Shown here: one piece after another, positions 12,601 to 59,000 of the stretch
Position numbering within the stretch: the first letter of the stretch is position 1
How the letters are laid out: each line of letters begins with the position of its first letter
NCBI RefSeq assembly: GCF_024868665.1
Contig: NC_079905.1
Coordinates: 9,263,080-9,327,079 of the forward strand
Origin: Triplophysa rosa
Taxonomy: Eukaryota > Chordata > Actinopteri > Cypriniformes > Nemacheilidae
Length of the DNA stretch: 64,000 nucleotides
Direction: 5' to 3'
Notes under the pieces: model-generated
Told to the model about the DNA's origin: nothing
Databases searched by the model: none
What the model saw: only the letters and a program-made list of their open reading frames with translations
Translations under genes and position numbers: made by a program

Positions 12601-15600
12601 TCCGGCCACGGGGAACACTGACATACAGAGACAGAGATAAATGTGAGGAAGTACAAAGCAAATGTCCAAGTGACATAGAATCCAGAAAACAAAAATGATC
12701 TAAAAGCAAATATGGCCAATTGTTAACACACAGCAGAGACGAGCAGCCGCTTACACTTCCTCTCTTGCTTTTGGCGATGGAATCTCCGCAGTCTGCAGGA
12801 AGTGTCCGCTTGCTCGATTTCTTCAGCTCTTGTTCCACAGCCTCCTCGATCACAGGCTCTAATCGAGTCTGTACACGCACCAGTGGAAAGGTTAGGTGGC
12901 GTTACTGTAGCTTAAATGGTAACGCACTGTTAAATGCACTACAAGTTGCTTTAAATAAAAGCCAAATGCATAGATGTAAATGTAAAAGATCCACACACAC
13001 AAAGCAATATATACATATCACTGATGTTAATGGCTGAGTTCAATATGCTTGCCTCTGACAAAATGGTGGTGTCATAAGAAGGCTGATATTTCTCTTTATC
13101 TTGTGCATTCCGCTTTTCCATCTTCTCTCTGTCAGTTTTCTGTTTTCTGTCGGCACCCTTTGGCTGTCAAAAGATACAGGACACACTTAACTGTTACATT
13201 AAAGGTGTGTAATTTTTTTGGAGTATGTATTGACAGAAATGCAATATAATATTCATAACTATGTCTTCAGAGGTGTATTAAGACCTTACATAATGAAACG
13301 TTATGTTTTTATTACCTTGAATGAGCTATTTCTTTTTACATACACCGCAGGTCCCCTTGCACGGAATTCGCCATGTTGTTTCTAAAGTATACCTAAACGG
13401 ACAACCTGCTCTACAGAGCGTTTCACAAATACGTTATCTCCTTCGGCAAAGAAGTGAAAACGTGATGACATCTTACTTCTGTGGGTGGGTGGAGTGAGCC
13501 GTTGGATGCAATTCGCAACCTCACCGCTAGATGCCGCTAAATTTTATACACTGGACCTTTAACTGAGATTACAAATGGGCTCAATCACAATGGTGGGCTA
13601 AAACAGTGGCTATAAATGAAAGCTTTTTGGCTATTTGAGGTGACATTAGCTGAGAAGGAATGTCATGAAATTTCATTAAAACGATCAAAATATTAGTTAA
13701 AAACGATTAAATTATACACAATAAAACTAGCAATCCTTATTATTAGGGTCAATTTTTTTCTTATGTTGACTTTTCAAGTCTAAATGCAAATAAAGAAAAC
13801 ATGGATCCAAAAATTCAGCCTCACACTTTAGTCTTGCATGTGATGCATTATTGCTTGCGTGCATGTGGTTTGTGTTACCTTAAAGACTTTGATCTGGCAG
13901 CTGCCCGAGTGCAGGTGCTCCGTGTACTCTCCGCTTTCATCCTGTTTAAAGGTGTCGATCTGGATACGAAACGGAACTCCTTTTTCTCCGCCGTGTTTCC
14001 GCGGGGTGAACTCTGTACTGATGCAGTGAACCTTCATGAGGAGAGAGGAAGGAAAGCAAATCAGCGTGGAACGCAACACTGGCTCCTGAAGCAGCTCTGA
14101 AAATTGTTTGGCACGCTTTTTGCCCAGATTGGGATGTGAGCAGATACGGTTTTAATAAACGGAATGATATTCACATGTTTGAAACTCGCTCTGAGTCAAA
14201 GTCTAAGGATAATGTCAAGGAGTCAACGACCCTATTACGACCCATTCTGACCCCCTCAAAGATATTAAGATAATGTCTGTCTCTTTTGGCATGACACTTG
14301 GGCCAGTGTGGGATGAGCAATGGCGATTGATGAGAACAGGGGATATCGGGTCAGTGAGATGTTACTTTAGGAATGTTCTACTCATTATAAAAACAAAACA
14401 GTCTTGCTTATTTAGTGCTGGTCAACTTCATAGTGACCTGAAGCAATATGCACCGGTAAATGCTCAACTACATTAGAGATACAGTATCTCACAGAAGTGA
14501 GTACACCCCTCACATTTTAGTAATTATTTTATTATATCTTTTCATGTGACAACACTGGAGAAATGACACTTTGCTACAACGTAAAGTAGTGAGTGTACAA
14601 CGTGTATAATGTTGTGTAAATTTGCTGTCCCCTCAAAATAACTCAACACACCCCAGTGCCGGCAGCACTCATGCAGCCCCAGACCATGACACTCCCACCA
14701 CCATGCTTGACTGTAGGCAAGACACACTTGTCTTTGTACTCCTCTCCTGGTTGCCGCCATGTCCTTAGTCTGCTTGTCTTCAGCAAACTGTTTGCAGGCT
14801 TTCTTGTGCATCATCTTTAGAAGAGGCTTCCTTCTGGGGACAACAGCCTTGCAGACCAATTTGATGCAGTGTGCGGCGTATGGTCTGAGCACTGGCAGGC
14901 TGACCCCCCAACCCTTCGACCTCTGCAGCAATGCTGGCAGCACTCATACGTCTATTTCCCAAAGACACCCTCTGGATATGACGCTGAGCAAGTGCACTCA
15001 ACTTCTTAGGTCGACCATGGCGAGGCCTGTTCTGAGTGGAACCTGTCCTGTTAAACCGCTGTATGGTCTTGGCCACCATGCTGCAGCACAGTTTCAGGGT
15101 CTTGGCAATCTTCCTATAGCCTAAGCCATCTTTATGTAGAGCAACAATTCTTTTTTTCAGATACTCAGAGTTCTGTGCCATGAGGTGCCATGTTGAACTT
15201 CCAGTGATCAGTATGAGAGACTGAGATCGATAACACCAAATTTAACACACCTGCTCCCCATTCACACCCGAGACCTTGTAACACTAACGAATCACATGAC
15301 ACCGGGGAGGGAAAATGGCTAATTGGGCCCAATTTGGGTGTACTCACTTTTGTTTCCAGCGGTTTAGACCCGGGGTCTTCAACGTTTTTAGGGGCAAGGA
15401 CCCCTTAGATGAGAGATGCATGGAGCAGGGACCCCCTTATACTAAATGTGTAAACAGAGCTATTTAAATAGAAACAATCTTTATTGTCACAGCAATATTA
15501 AGTTAAGACATTACATTAGCACTATTATGCATGTTATTGTTGCACATACATACTTTTCTGTGTATTATTTTTATTATTAATATAGATTGTTTGATCATTT

Positions 15601-17545
15601 TAAGGGATTTGCAGCATCATACATTTTCATTTTACAGTGAGATAGACAATTTACTTAGTTTTTATTAAGGCTTCAATGAGAAGGGCAAAAAAGGGTTAGT
15701 AGTTAAGGGCAAAAAAAATATTCTAGTGGAGGTAGAGGTTGTCTCTGGATGCAAAAGAAATCAGTGCAGATTTTATGCATTCTGTTGTAAAAGCAGGCCA
15801 TTTTATTAAGTGTAATTCTTTTTTCCCTCTGCTTCTCTGTGCGTTGCAGAACACACCATTATTTTATAATTCTGAGCTCCGTTGTCTTTTCTCTGCAGAG
15901 CATCATATCAGACAGAGAGCAACATGCAACGAGTCGGCGTTATTTTTTGGGCAACTTGTTTGACGTGCACCATCAGTACACGGTGCGTGTTTCATTGATT
16001 TTAAACACGTACAATAGTTTTGTCAGAGTTTACAATGCAGAAGCGGTGTGTTGTCATTTGCCTGTCAAATTAGCACTTTACAGCTTTAACAAATTAGAAC
16101 ACAAGTTCAGAAATATATGAGAATGCACTTTATTTGCACGCAACTTCTTTCATGCGTACTCTGAACTTATCGGAAGGGAGACGATGAAGCAGATGTAATG
16201 TTTCTTCTATTGCTTCTGCTGCCTGAATGGATGTTTTTGTCCGCACGCAGGTTAAAATTGCAATGCGCGGGAGCTTCAATGAGTCCGCACGGCCGCGGTC
16301 GTGCGCAGCATAAAGAGAACATTTATTGTAATATGTCTGTACCCATGTTTTACATTTTCAACAAAAAGTTGCCTGTGAGTAAACAGTAATTAGCAGACCC
16401 CTCGCAGTTCCTCCGAGAACCCCCGGTTGAAGACCCATGGTTTAGACATTAATGGCTGTGTGTTGAGTTATTTTGAGGGGACAGCAAATTTACACTGTTA
16501 TACAAGCTGTACACTCACTTCTTTACATTGTAGCAAAGTGTCATTTCTTCAGTGTTGTCACATGAAAAGATATAATAAAATATTTACAAAAATGTGAGGG
16601 GTGTACTCACTTCTGTGAGATACTGTATTTGTGACATTGTGTTGCAGAAAGACAGCTTGTGTGTGCTCTTGTGTACCTGCACAAACACAGACGCTCTCTT
16701 CGAGACATCCCACAGGAACTCTGCAGCATTTAGCTGGGAGGCGTGTGTGAAGGGCTCAGTGATGCCAACCGACATAGGGATATCTGTAACAAACAGATGA
16801 CGCACTGTTAGGCTTCACACCGTTTTGTTACTGTGAGTGAATCTAAACTTTGTCCCTAAAGTACCATGTGATCACACAGCATGACCTCACCGATGTCAAG
16901 GAGGCGGTCGCCGGGCCGATTCCATCTCCAGCCCTCCAGCTGCTGGTGCTCCATGTACTGAAGCCTTCGGTCATGGAAAACCACCCTAACTATACTCTAC
17001 AACCCACCCCAAACACACACAACACATTAGAACAAGCACCACTCTTAAAGGGCCACACACCTCACCAGTGTTTCCTGCAACACTTTTTAGCAGCACCACG
17101 GCCAAAAACTGATACTGTATTGCAAGAATTTAGAATTACAGGTTACTAAAAGGTTGTGTAGTCATTGTGTTTGAATATCTATATTTATAAAAATCCATGC
17201 ATTTGTACTTTATCTTTTTTATCTACTGTTAAAAAATAAGTTAGGAGTCCTGAGCCCTCTGTAGATTCACTGACGTCACAGCGCTGGCACAAAATGGTGA
17301 TGCAGGAGACACCTTCGCATACGAATCCCCAAGAACATTACACTGGTAAACGCTAAAAATCTCTTACCTTCACAGTCTTGTTATTAAGTTCTGGCATCTC
17401 CCCTTTTTTCCTGTTATCAAGCAACCGGATCTCATAAGACTGGCCTACAGGGGAATATGTGTGATATTGCATATCTTCTTAACAGGCTCATAAAGAAAGA
17501 GAGAGAGAGAGAGAGAGAGACAGGGAGAGAGAGAGAGAGAGAGAC

Positions 17546-17637
<92 letters not shown>

Positions 17638-17674
17638 GGCAGATANNNNNNNNNNNNNNNNNNNNNNNNNNNNN

Positions 17675-17739
<65 letters not shown>

Positions 17740-20528
17740 CAGAGAGAGACAAACAGAACGGAAATGATACCTTGGTTTAGGTAGGTAAGCGTCTCCTCAT
17801 GCAGTTTAACAGCGGGGGACGTGGCGGCACACAGCACATACTGAAACGGAGGATTCTTGGTGTCGGACTCCACAGGAACACTAACATCTTCCTGCTTAAA
17901 GATGGGCAGGGCCAACACATCACTGCAAAACAGATAAACGTTATGAAAAAATTGAATTGTTATGTCAGTCAAGAACCACACACCATCTCCTGCTTTTAGC
18001 ATAGAAGTAGTTGTCATAGGAACAGGTATGGGGAACCCCCCTGCCTGCTCACACCTAACACACAGCCTCTCTTATCCTGCTGAACCACAAACGTACAAAA
18101 ACACAAAGTTCTCATCAAACTGCTGGGAAATAAAACGATAACCGACACAGGGAGTCACAAATGTTGGGATATAAACATTTATTTGCATTGTAAGTCTTTT
18201 TTTATCACCAAAGGGGCCACGCATATTGAAATATTCTTGCCACAAAAAGGGAAAATGTCTCACCATTGAGACACATGTACAGACGCTATCATGTTAGTGC
18301 AGTCACAGCAAAGAGCACCGAGTCAGTAATCTGTCAGTGCGCTTGACCTGACGTGACGTTTGTACCATGACATGCCGCCTACAGGGTCCGTACTGCCTGG
18401 CAATCTGCAGCGGCTTTCTGAAACTTGAGCAGCTCCACTGTAACATTCCGTTCCACAGCTGCTCATTCCTCAGACGGGGATGATCGCGAGTTAGATAATC
18501 TAAGCATCACACCCTCGTTCACCTCAAGCGCTACATTAAAACAGCACATTAGCACTTCATCACAGCACAGACGGACAGACACAGTGGGGAAAATGATAAG
18601 GGTATCTCCATGTTAACCTGACCCGACCCTGTTCGGTGAAGACTGGCCAACCCTGTACAAGCCTTTCAGAGGAAGCCGTGTGTACCAAAAACATCTCTAT
18701 TTTGGTAGTATTAGCCATAAGGCTCATGCCAAATAAACATACAATACTCGAGTACGAACACTGCCCAATGCCATCAGAAGACACAGCAGAGATGCATGGT
18801 GCTGGTAAAGTAACAAGAAACTTGATAGCACAGGCGTGGAGCATGTGAACTGGTCTCTTCCCTCAGTCTCATACCAATAACAACACTCCCACAGAACGTA
18901 ACCCCTACCACTGACTACGCTACCTCATTACGACTCTCTCACGCAAAGTATTTCAGACATCTGCATATGCACAGATCAAATGCTGATGCTGCGCTTTCCA
19001 CCACAAGCTCCTAAAGCCAGCCAGAGTAACAATTTAATGGGATCTGATCTTGGTACATAATGTGTATTCCCTATCATGAAGTGACCATAATTTAAACCGC
19101 TTGTGGCCAAATGGAAATATAAAACCCACTGCCGCCCGTTTAGAGGCAGTGCAGTTTCTTCCATTGCATTGAACACACTGTGATCAAGTAGTACTGCAAT
19201 CTTTATTCAATGACTAATTTTATGAAGTATATTCTGCACTGAAAAAAATCTAATTTAAAGCTGCAGTGTTATTTTTGTGGCTCTAGCATTGAAAAAATAA
19301 ATCAATTATGTGAATTCACATCCTTGGTTGATCAGGTGGGCTGGTCAGGTTGTGCGCGCACTGAGAAAATGATTAATAGTTTATAGTTTTCAGGGGGCAT
19401 CAATCCATGGATGACTTGTTGATAGTTTATAGTTTTCAGGGGGCATCAATCCATGGATGACTTGTTGATAGTTTATAGTTTTCAGGGGGCATCAAGCCAT
19501 GGATGACTTGTTGATAGTTTATAGTTTTCAGGGGGCATCAAGCCATGGATGACTTATTGATAGTTTATAGTTTTCAGGGGGCATCAATCCATGGATGACT
19601 TATTGATAAGTATCTAAACATATTTAGATGTGAAATGTGCATTTTTTAATCACATCACAAAACCTGTGAATAGAATATTCTAATGATGTGCTGACTAACC
19701 CCTCGAATATTTTATCCACTTTTAACAATGAACAGTTTCTGGGTCTCCCGAATGACCAATGACGTCACGAGGGACCATACAGTTTTGCGTCTATGCGCAG
19801 TATCATATGACGTAATGCAGTTTAACCTTTAAAAGCTAAACAAGTTACAGACAAAATATGTTCCCAAGTAAACAACACTTGCGAACAGATTCAAATGTAA
19901 CTTATTCCACCTCTTATAACCAGAAATTACTTACATTCGACCAGAAGAGCAAACACCCTGTTCCAGGAAGTAACGTTAACGTAAAGTTACTTCAAATGTG
20001 GCTGCTATCATTTTAGTATATCGAATTTATGGTCCCTCGAAAGAAGTGTGAAGAAATTAATTCATGCTTAACTTACAATTTATAACAATGATCTGATCTT
20101 TATATTGTTTAAGCAGTATTACAAAGATGCAACTCGTTGTCTTTTGTTTTGAGCTAGCTAAAGCCACAGATACAGCCCTATTTAAACCGGCCGACGACGA
20201 CAACAACAACAATCTCGCGATGAAACAATTGGTAAACAATGGCACCAAACTAAAAATGTTGTGTGATCTCCCATATCATCGGCTGGTATTCTAAGCGTTG
20301 CGAATCAAAAATTGAGGGCAACACAGTTAGCCAACTAGCTCGCCATCATAGGTGTAACACTGTTCAGGCTAGTGTATTGGAAATCTGGTGATCCATTTGC
20401 ATGTGCGCTAACCTCATGCTGTACGCGCCAGCCCCGAGCTCCTGGCCGATGCCAGATAAACTGGCATCAAAGTCGTGCACAAGACCAGACTCGATGGTAG
20501 CATCGTCCATCTTCAGCACCCACGCCAT
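9671..20528 (-). CDS. ubp1: ubp1 (upstream-binding protein 1, LBP-1/CP2 transcription factor), complete
   Basis: UBP1 is a nuclear DNA-binding activator or repressor of the grainyhead/CP2 family. Exons in gene order: 20413-20528, 17771-17922, 17368-17444, 16891-16996, 16677-16783, 13879-14031, 13053-13163, 12755-12868, 12511-12617, 12367-12421, 12185-12278, 11995-12085, 10991-11112, 10131-10273, 9812-9863 and 9671-9708. They give 545 residues and a stop (human about 540). The start MAWVLKMD matches vertebrate UBP1. The CP2 DNA-binding core runs from about residue 50 to 275 ([55 protein letters not shown]). A basic stretch follows ([17 protein letters not shown]), then a SAM-like helical domain ([33 protein letters not shown]) and the C-terminal oligomerisation part ([25 protein letters not shown]). 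The protein ends HLVLK. All introns are GT-AG except intron 7, which is GC-AG. Confidence 0.97.
10495..10800. repeat. Degenerate palindromic repeat (ATATGAAGAGTTTGG family)
   Basis: It begins ATATGAAGAGTTTGGTT followed by an ATGCGATAA stretch, and ends in an inverted, decayed copy (GAGATAACC) near 10795. The same sequence appears at 34143-34316 in clasp2. It lies in ubp1 intron 13. The boundaries are approximate. Confidence 0.45.
11150..11300. repeat. Degenerate TAACATGCTAA-type short repeats
   Basis: About ten imperfect copies of GTTAACATGCTAA/TTAGCAT-type words occur in both orientations in ubp1 intron 12. This kind of low-order repeat is common in fish introns. Confidence 0.6.
11321..11840. 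mobile_element. MITE-like element with inverted ends CTGTGTCTGAAACC
   Basis: The left end CTGTGTCTGAAACC is found inverted at the right end (GGTTTCAGACACAG, about 11826-11839). Inner words such as CTATATAG are also mirrored. No coding capacity is seen. I could not fix a target-site duplication, so the superfamily is left open. Confidence 0.55.
13051..13054 (-). other. ubp1: GC-AG splice donor of ubp1 intron 7
   Basis: Exon 7 ends with codons for TTILSE, and the intron begins GCAAGC, so the donor is AG|GCAAGC rather than GT. The next exon (12755-12868) opens with TRLEPVIEE, continuing the frame and matching the human protein order. The rest of the donor agrees with the GC-donor consensus. No in-frame GT alternative is near. 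Confidence 0.8.
13265..13560. repeat. Dispersed repeat ending GATGCCGCTAAATTTTATAC
   Basis: The stretch with TACACCGCAGGTCCCC, GGACAACCTGCTCTACAGAG and CGCTAGATGCCGCTAAATT resembles a high-copy fish repeat I know from other teleost sequences. It is non-coding and lies in ubp1 intron 6. The assignment rests on memory of that repeat, not on two copies in this window. Confidence 0.4.
14648..15181 (-). pseudogene. Broken Tc1 transposase
   Basis: The start at 15181 gives [19 protein letters not shown], then the paired helix-turn-helix DNA-binding region ([54 protein letters not shown]). The frame stops at 14780. Left of this, in another frame, come remnants of the catalytic part ([17 protein letters not shown]). 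Most of the DDE domain between and after these is missing, so no active enzyme is possible. Confidence 0.92.
15370..16439. mobile_element. Non-autonomous hAT-type element nested in the Tc1
   Basis: The Tc1 sequence is interrupted here. The 8-bp word GTTTAGAC sits on both sides (15362-15369 and 16440-16447), the duplication size made by hAT transposases. The ends are imperfect inverted repeats: CCGGGGTCTTCAAC on the left, and CATGGGTCTTCAAC when the right end is read inverted. The 1,070-bp interior has no transposase-like frame. Confidence 0.88.
17497..17750. repeat. GA/CT microsatellite with a 29-N assembly gap
   Basis: A GA array interrupted by a few GACAG units. Positions 17646-17674 are N. 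It fills most of the 326-bp ubp1 intron 2 (17445-17770). On the transcribed strand it is a long CT tract between the two exons. Confidence 0.97.
19375..19606. repeat. 46-bp minisatellite, five copies
   Basis: A unit containing TAGTTTATAGTTTTCAGGGG and CCATGGATGACTTGT repeats with an exact 46-bp period (TTATAGTTTT at 19381, 19427, 19473, 19519 and 19565). The copies differ at only a few positions (AATCC/AAGCC, TTGTT/TTATT). It lies in ubp1 intron 1. Confidence 0.95.
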
Positions 20529-20830
20529 GGCGCCCAGATCCTTCTCCTCCGACTCTAACCGAAGGGCCGCCAGCTTCACCTCGTACCGACACCACCTGCG
20601 CGGAGCTCGCGTTGCAGCTGACAGACTGCAGGAGTCTGCTAGTCCTACTAGATGTGGGTTAGGTGGCCACCCACGGAAGGCTAACTGATGAAAGCAAGAC
20701 AAATGACTCGAGCCCGGACTGCCGTGTGCCTCGCCATTGCTTCAGTTTCACAGGAACACAGGCGAGAAATGTCCGTCTCGGGATGAGCTCGTCGTGAAGT
20801 AAACTCGAGCCTCGCCTTTGTGGTCATCAA
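20529..20830 (-). promoter_or_regulatory. ubp1: ubp1 5' UTR and promoter side
   Basis: GC- and CpG-richer DNA directly upstream of the ubp1 ATG. The reading frame stays open upstream of the annotated start, but the conserved protein begins at MAWVLKMD, so I take the upstream part as 5' UTR. The transcription start is not visible from sequence alone. Confidence 0.5.
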
Positions 20831-21813
20831 CACGGAATTATTTCTGTCTCCAACTTCCTAGCAGACGTTTATCTTTATTCCGGGGGAACCTTGCGTCTTA
20901 CGCGCCGTTCTGTATTAGCACATCATATCTGTACGTAATCTTCCATTATATAAAAGCAGGGTGGGATGACGCTGTTGACAGTCACCGCATTCACACGCAA
21001 CGTCCGCCCGAGTTGGGCTGGCAGACCTCGCTCGCTTTGATCTCTCGGCTGCTGTGGTAATCCTAAACACGGTACCCTGTTTTTCTGTACGCTGTCCTCC
21101 GAAAGCGCTCGCCCGATTTCATCGTGCCGAGTGCGTGGTTAGGCTGACACTTCAGGAATTTAATAAGGGGCCAAAGATCACAAAACATCGACACAGCCCT
21201 CTGTCTACCACAATGCAAATTGCAAACCCCAATCGTTAGATATCCACAGCCGCAGGAAGGATCTGTTCGGCAATCTGACAGCCAATCACTTCGCTCTTCT
21301 CAGAGCAACGAAACCTCTATTGGCCAATGGACATCCACATAACTGTCGTCATCGTCTCTGTGGCTGGCTAGTGGAGTCTGATAGGCAGAAGCCACTTTCA
21401 ACTTCCAAAAAATAACATTTATATTAATTAATGTAACAACAAGACATATTTATATATTTTATTCGAAAAATGATCTTACTTTTAACAAAAATGCAAATTT
21501 ATGAAACACCTGGGATTTTCTTTGCTAATTTAAGATTCGTTTTATGTTATCGTGTTGAGGGATTTCCGATCAAAACTCAAAACAACCAGTGGCGACTTGT
21601 TTATCAGCAGTGAACTTCAACCGGGACAGCGCACGCGATCGCCCCTTCGTGACTGAATATACAGTACTGTTCCAGTACGTACGTCTTTAATATGATCCTG
21701 CTAACAAGCATTTTGTGCATTTGCGTTAAATTCTCTTTATTGTTTCCTTGCTGTGAAATAGGACATTAATAAGGCAGCAGATCATGATCTTTTCGTGGTA
21801 AATTACACGCATT

Positions 21814-22727
21814 GGGCCTCATTCATGAAACATTCGTAAACATATGAGTGAATTCCGAGTAATTTGCGCGTAAAACGGACCTTCCTGAAACTTTCTTCCG
21901 GATTCACAAATACTTCGTAAATTTGATAGTAAAATGTGTGTGTTAATGAACTCCAATCATCCTTAAACAGGGCTCGCATGCACGCTCATTCGCATAATTC
22001 CCGCCTATATGCACTACGCATACGTATCTAGAAATGCCAGAATCCTCTGGACTTCCTTAGTTTGGCTACATTATATTGCATAAATGCATACTAGACTAAT
22101 AGGCTATATGCCTACCAATAAATGTATAAATTAAACTCTGTCCACCAAAGCGTTTTTAGCCAGCTGAAATAATACCTGGTGCTATATATTCTCAAAATTA
22201 CCAGGGGCGCTTGAGAGAGACGCGTCTGTTGCTGTGATTTGGAATATCCACGACAGTTACGTTACCAGTATCTTATTTTGAAGAACATTACTGAATATAA
22301 AAATGCTGTAATCATTAATATTAACTTCTCCATTGTCGTGTTGTACAGGTAATGGTTGGTCAATGTACTGTAGTGTTTGTTACGCCCCTCCTCCACTGTG
22401 ATTGGAGGGCTGTGTAAAAAAGGACAGAGATGAGCTTTGCGTTTAACCCAAAGTTAAAGAGTAAAACATGAAACAAGACAGGGCAAAATAACTCGTGAAA
22501 CATAATTTTGATACATAGTGCATCAAAATGCAGTGTCATCAGTTTGTCCAAAAGAATACAGAACGTTTACGCAGGATTTACACGTGGTAGCGAGCAGGTG
22601 TACATTTCTTTGATAACTAACATTTTGAAAATACGAACATTTTCATGAATCCGAAAACTTGCGTCAGAACGACTTTACGAACGATTTACACAAAGAAATC
22701 GCTCTACGCGTGTTTCATGAATGACCC
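21814..22727. mobile_element. Harbinger-like non-autonomous element
   Basis: The left end GGGCCTCATTCATGAAAC and the inverted right end GGGTCATTCATGAAAC are terminal inverted repeats. They are flanked by ATT on both sides (21811-21813 and 22728-22730), a 3-bp duplication that fits PIF/Harbinger. The 914-bp interior has no transposase frame. It lies between the ubp1 promoter and the clasp2 3' end. The superfamily is inferred. Confidence 0.65.
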
Positions 22728-22909
22728 ATTGTGTTATTGTTGGGAGACCATAGTAAATACGTGGTTATAGAAAACAAAACAAAAATCGTCCATGTAAATC
22801 CATTCCTTAGTATCTAATGTTATATAACTTAACTCGAGCTGCACAAAGAAGGCATTCAATTTAACTTTCACTAAGAGAAACACAAGTACATAAAGTAAAC
22901 ATGAGGAGT

Positions 22910-23544
22910 TTTTGTTCATTACTGTACATTTTCTTTATTTTAATTTTGTCGTTAGCACAGTTCTAGAAATGCAGCGGGGAGAGAGAGAGAAAGCTTCCTC
23001 ACAGGTGATAAAGGCTGACACTACAGGAAATAAGTGACAAGACAATTGCAGCATTTAAACGCGTAAATACATTTCTACAAATATCCCATTCAGAGAAGAA
23101 TGACACTATATGCTACTTAAAATAATTCACTCGCCCTCAGGACATCACAAGATCATCCTGAATGTTATATAAATACATATCGCCTGTGGTATGGCATCAC
23201 ATCTGGCCCCGCAGGGTGACGCATGGCCCATTAAGCCATGACCGCAACCAGAAAGTTCAGATTTTATTCATGACATGCATATAGCCAAGCAAAGTATGCC
23301 TTATAATAAAGCAAGCTCAACCTGAACTTATATGACCGTTAATAATCAATAGTGAGCAATTAGGAACGTTAATAACATGTTGGTCAGAGTTCTCAACTTC
23401 ATCTTAAAAGTTTGACCTTTTTTGATAAAAAGTTATTATCTCTGTGTTGCACAAGGACACGAACAACACCCCCCCTCTTCCACCTGACTTCACTGTGCTG
23501 GATTTTACATATATTAAATACCACAACCTTCTCCCAATGCATCA

Positions 23545-23637
<93 letters not shown>

Positions 23638-23978
23638 AGACACTCAGACACGCACGGTTCTGTCATTTACAAGGCAACAAAACAATTGTTTTGACATAAG
23701 CAGACCACCACACACAGTGGTCTCTCACTCTGACACGAATGATGATGATCTCAGTTTGGAGGAAGAGATTTAGTCCAATGGCGCTTTTCACAGCGTGTCC
23801 CACTGGCAGGTACTGTGGGGCCAGAGGAGGGTGTCCAGCAGTGTCGATGTACGCAGCTTTTTGTATTTGTCAGTAAGCTGTGTAGGTGTTTGTTTGTGTG
23901 TGCGCATGCGAGTTAAAAAGCCAGCTAGGGTCCCTCTGCACTAAGAGAGTGCTGTAGTTCTGAACGAAGACTGCAGAG
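22910..23978 (-). other. clasp2: Probable clasp2 3' UTR
   Basis: This lies downstream of the clasp2 stop at 23979-23981. A minus-strand AATAAA is at 22934-22939, with another at 23263-23268. Either could end the transcript, so the boundary is uncertain. The region contains the CA array at 23545-23635. Confidence 0.4.
23545..23635. repeat. CA/TG microsatellite
   Basis: A pure CA array of about 45 units. It lies about 350 bp past the clasp2 stop codon, so the clasp2 transcript would carry it as a TG run if the 3' UTR reaches this far. Confidence 0.97.

Positions 23979-59000
<35,022 letters not shown>

Larger units (their letters stand above)
14482..16625 (-). mobile_element. Tc1-like DNA transposon, split by a later hAT insertion
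   Basis: The two ends are long inverted repeats of roughly 165-170 bp. They begin CAGTATCTCACAGAAGTGAG on the left and are mirrored on the right, ending at 16625. The repeats are nearly identical over their length. TA dinucleotides flank both sides (14480-14481 and 16626-16627), the expected Tc1/mariner target duplication. Without the inserted hAT (15370-16439 plus its 8-bp duplication) the element is about 1.07 kb, shorter than a full Tc1 of about 1.6 kb, so it is internally deleted. It lies in ubp1 intron 5; its right end is about 50 bp from the exon-5 donor. Confidence 0.95.

Noticed and set aside
15739..16120. Open frames inside the nested hAT element
   Set aside because: No DDE, zinc-finger BED or hAT dimerisation motif is visible; the frames are short and overlapping.
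19760..19767. CRE-like palindrome TGACGTCA in ubp1 intron 1 (another at 17271-17278)
   Set aside because: Eight-base words inside introns without promoter context are expected by chance; no supporting neighbours.
20364..20702. In-frame extension of ubp1 upstream of MAWVLKMD to an ATG at 20702
   Set aside because: The extra residues have no family similarity and vertebrate UBP1 begins at MAWVLKM, so the downstream ATG is preferred.
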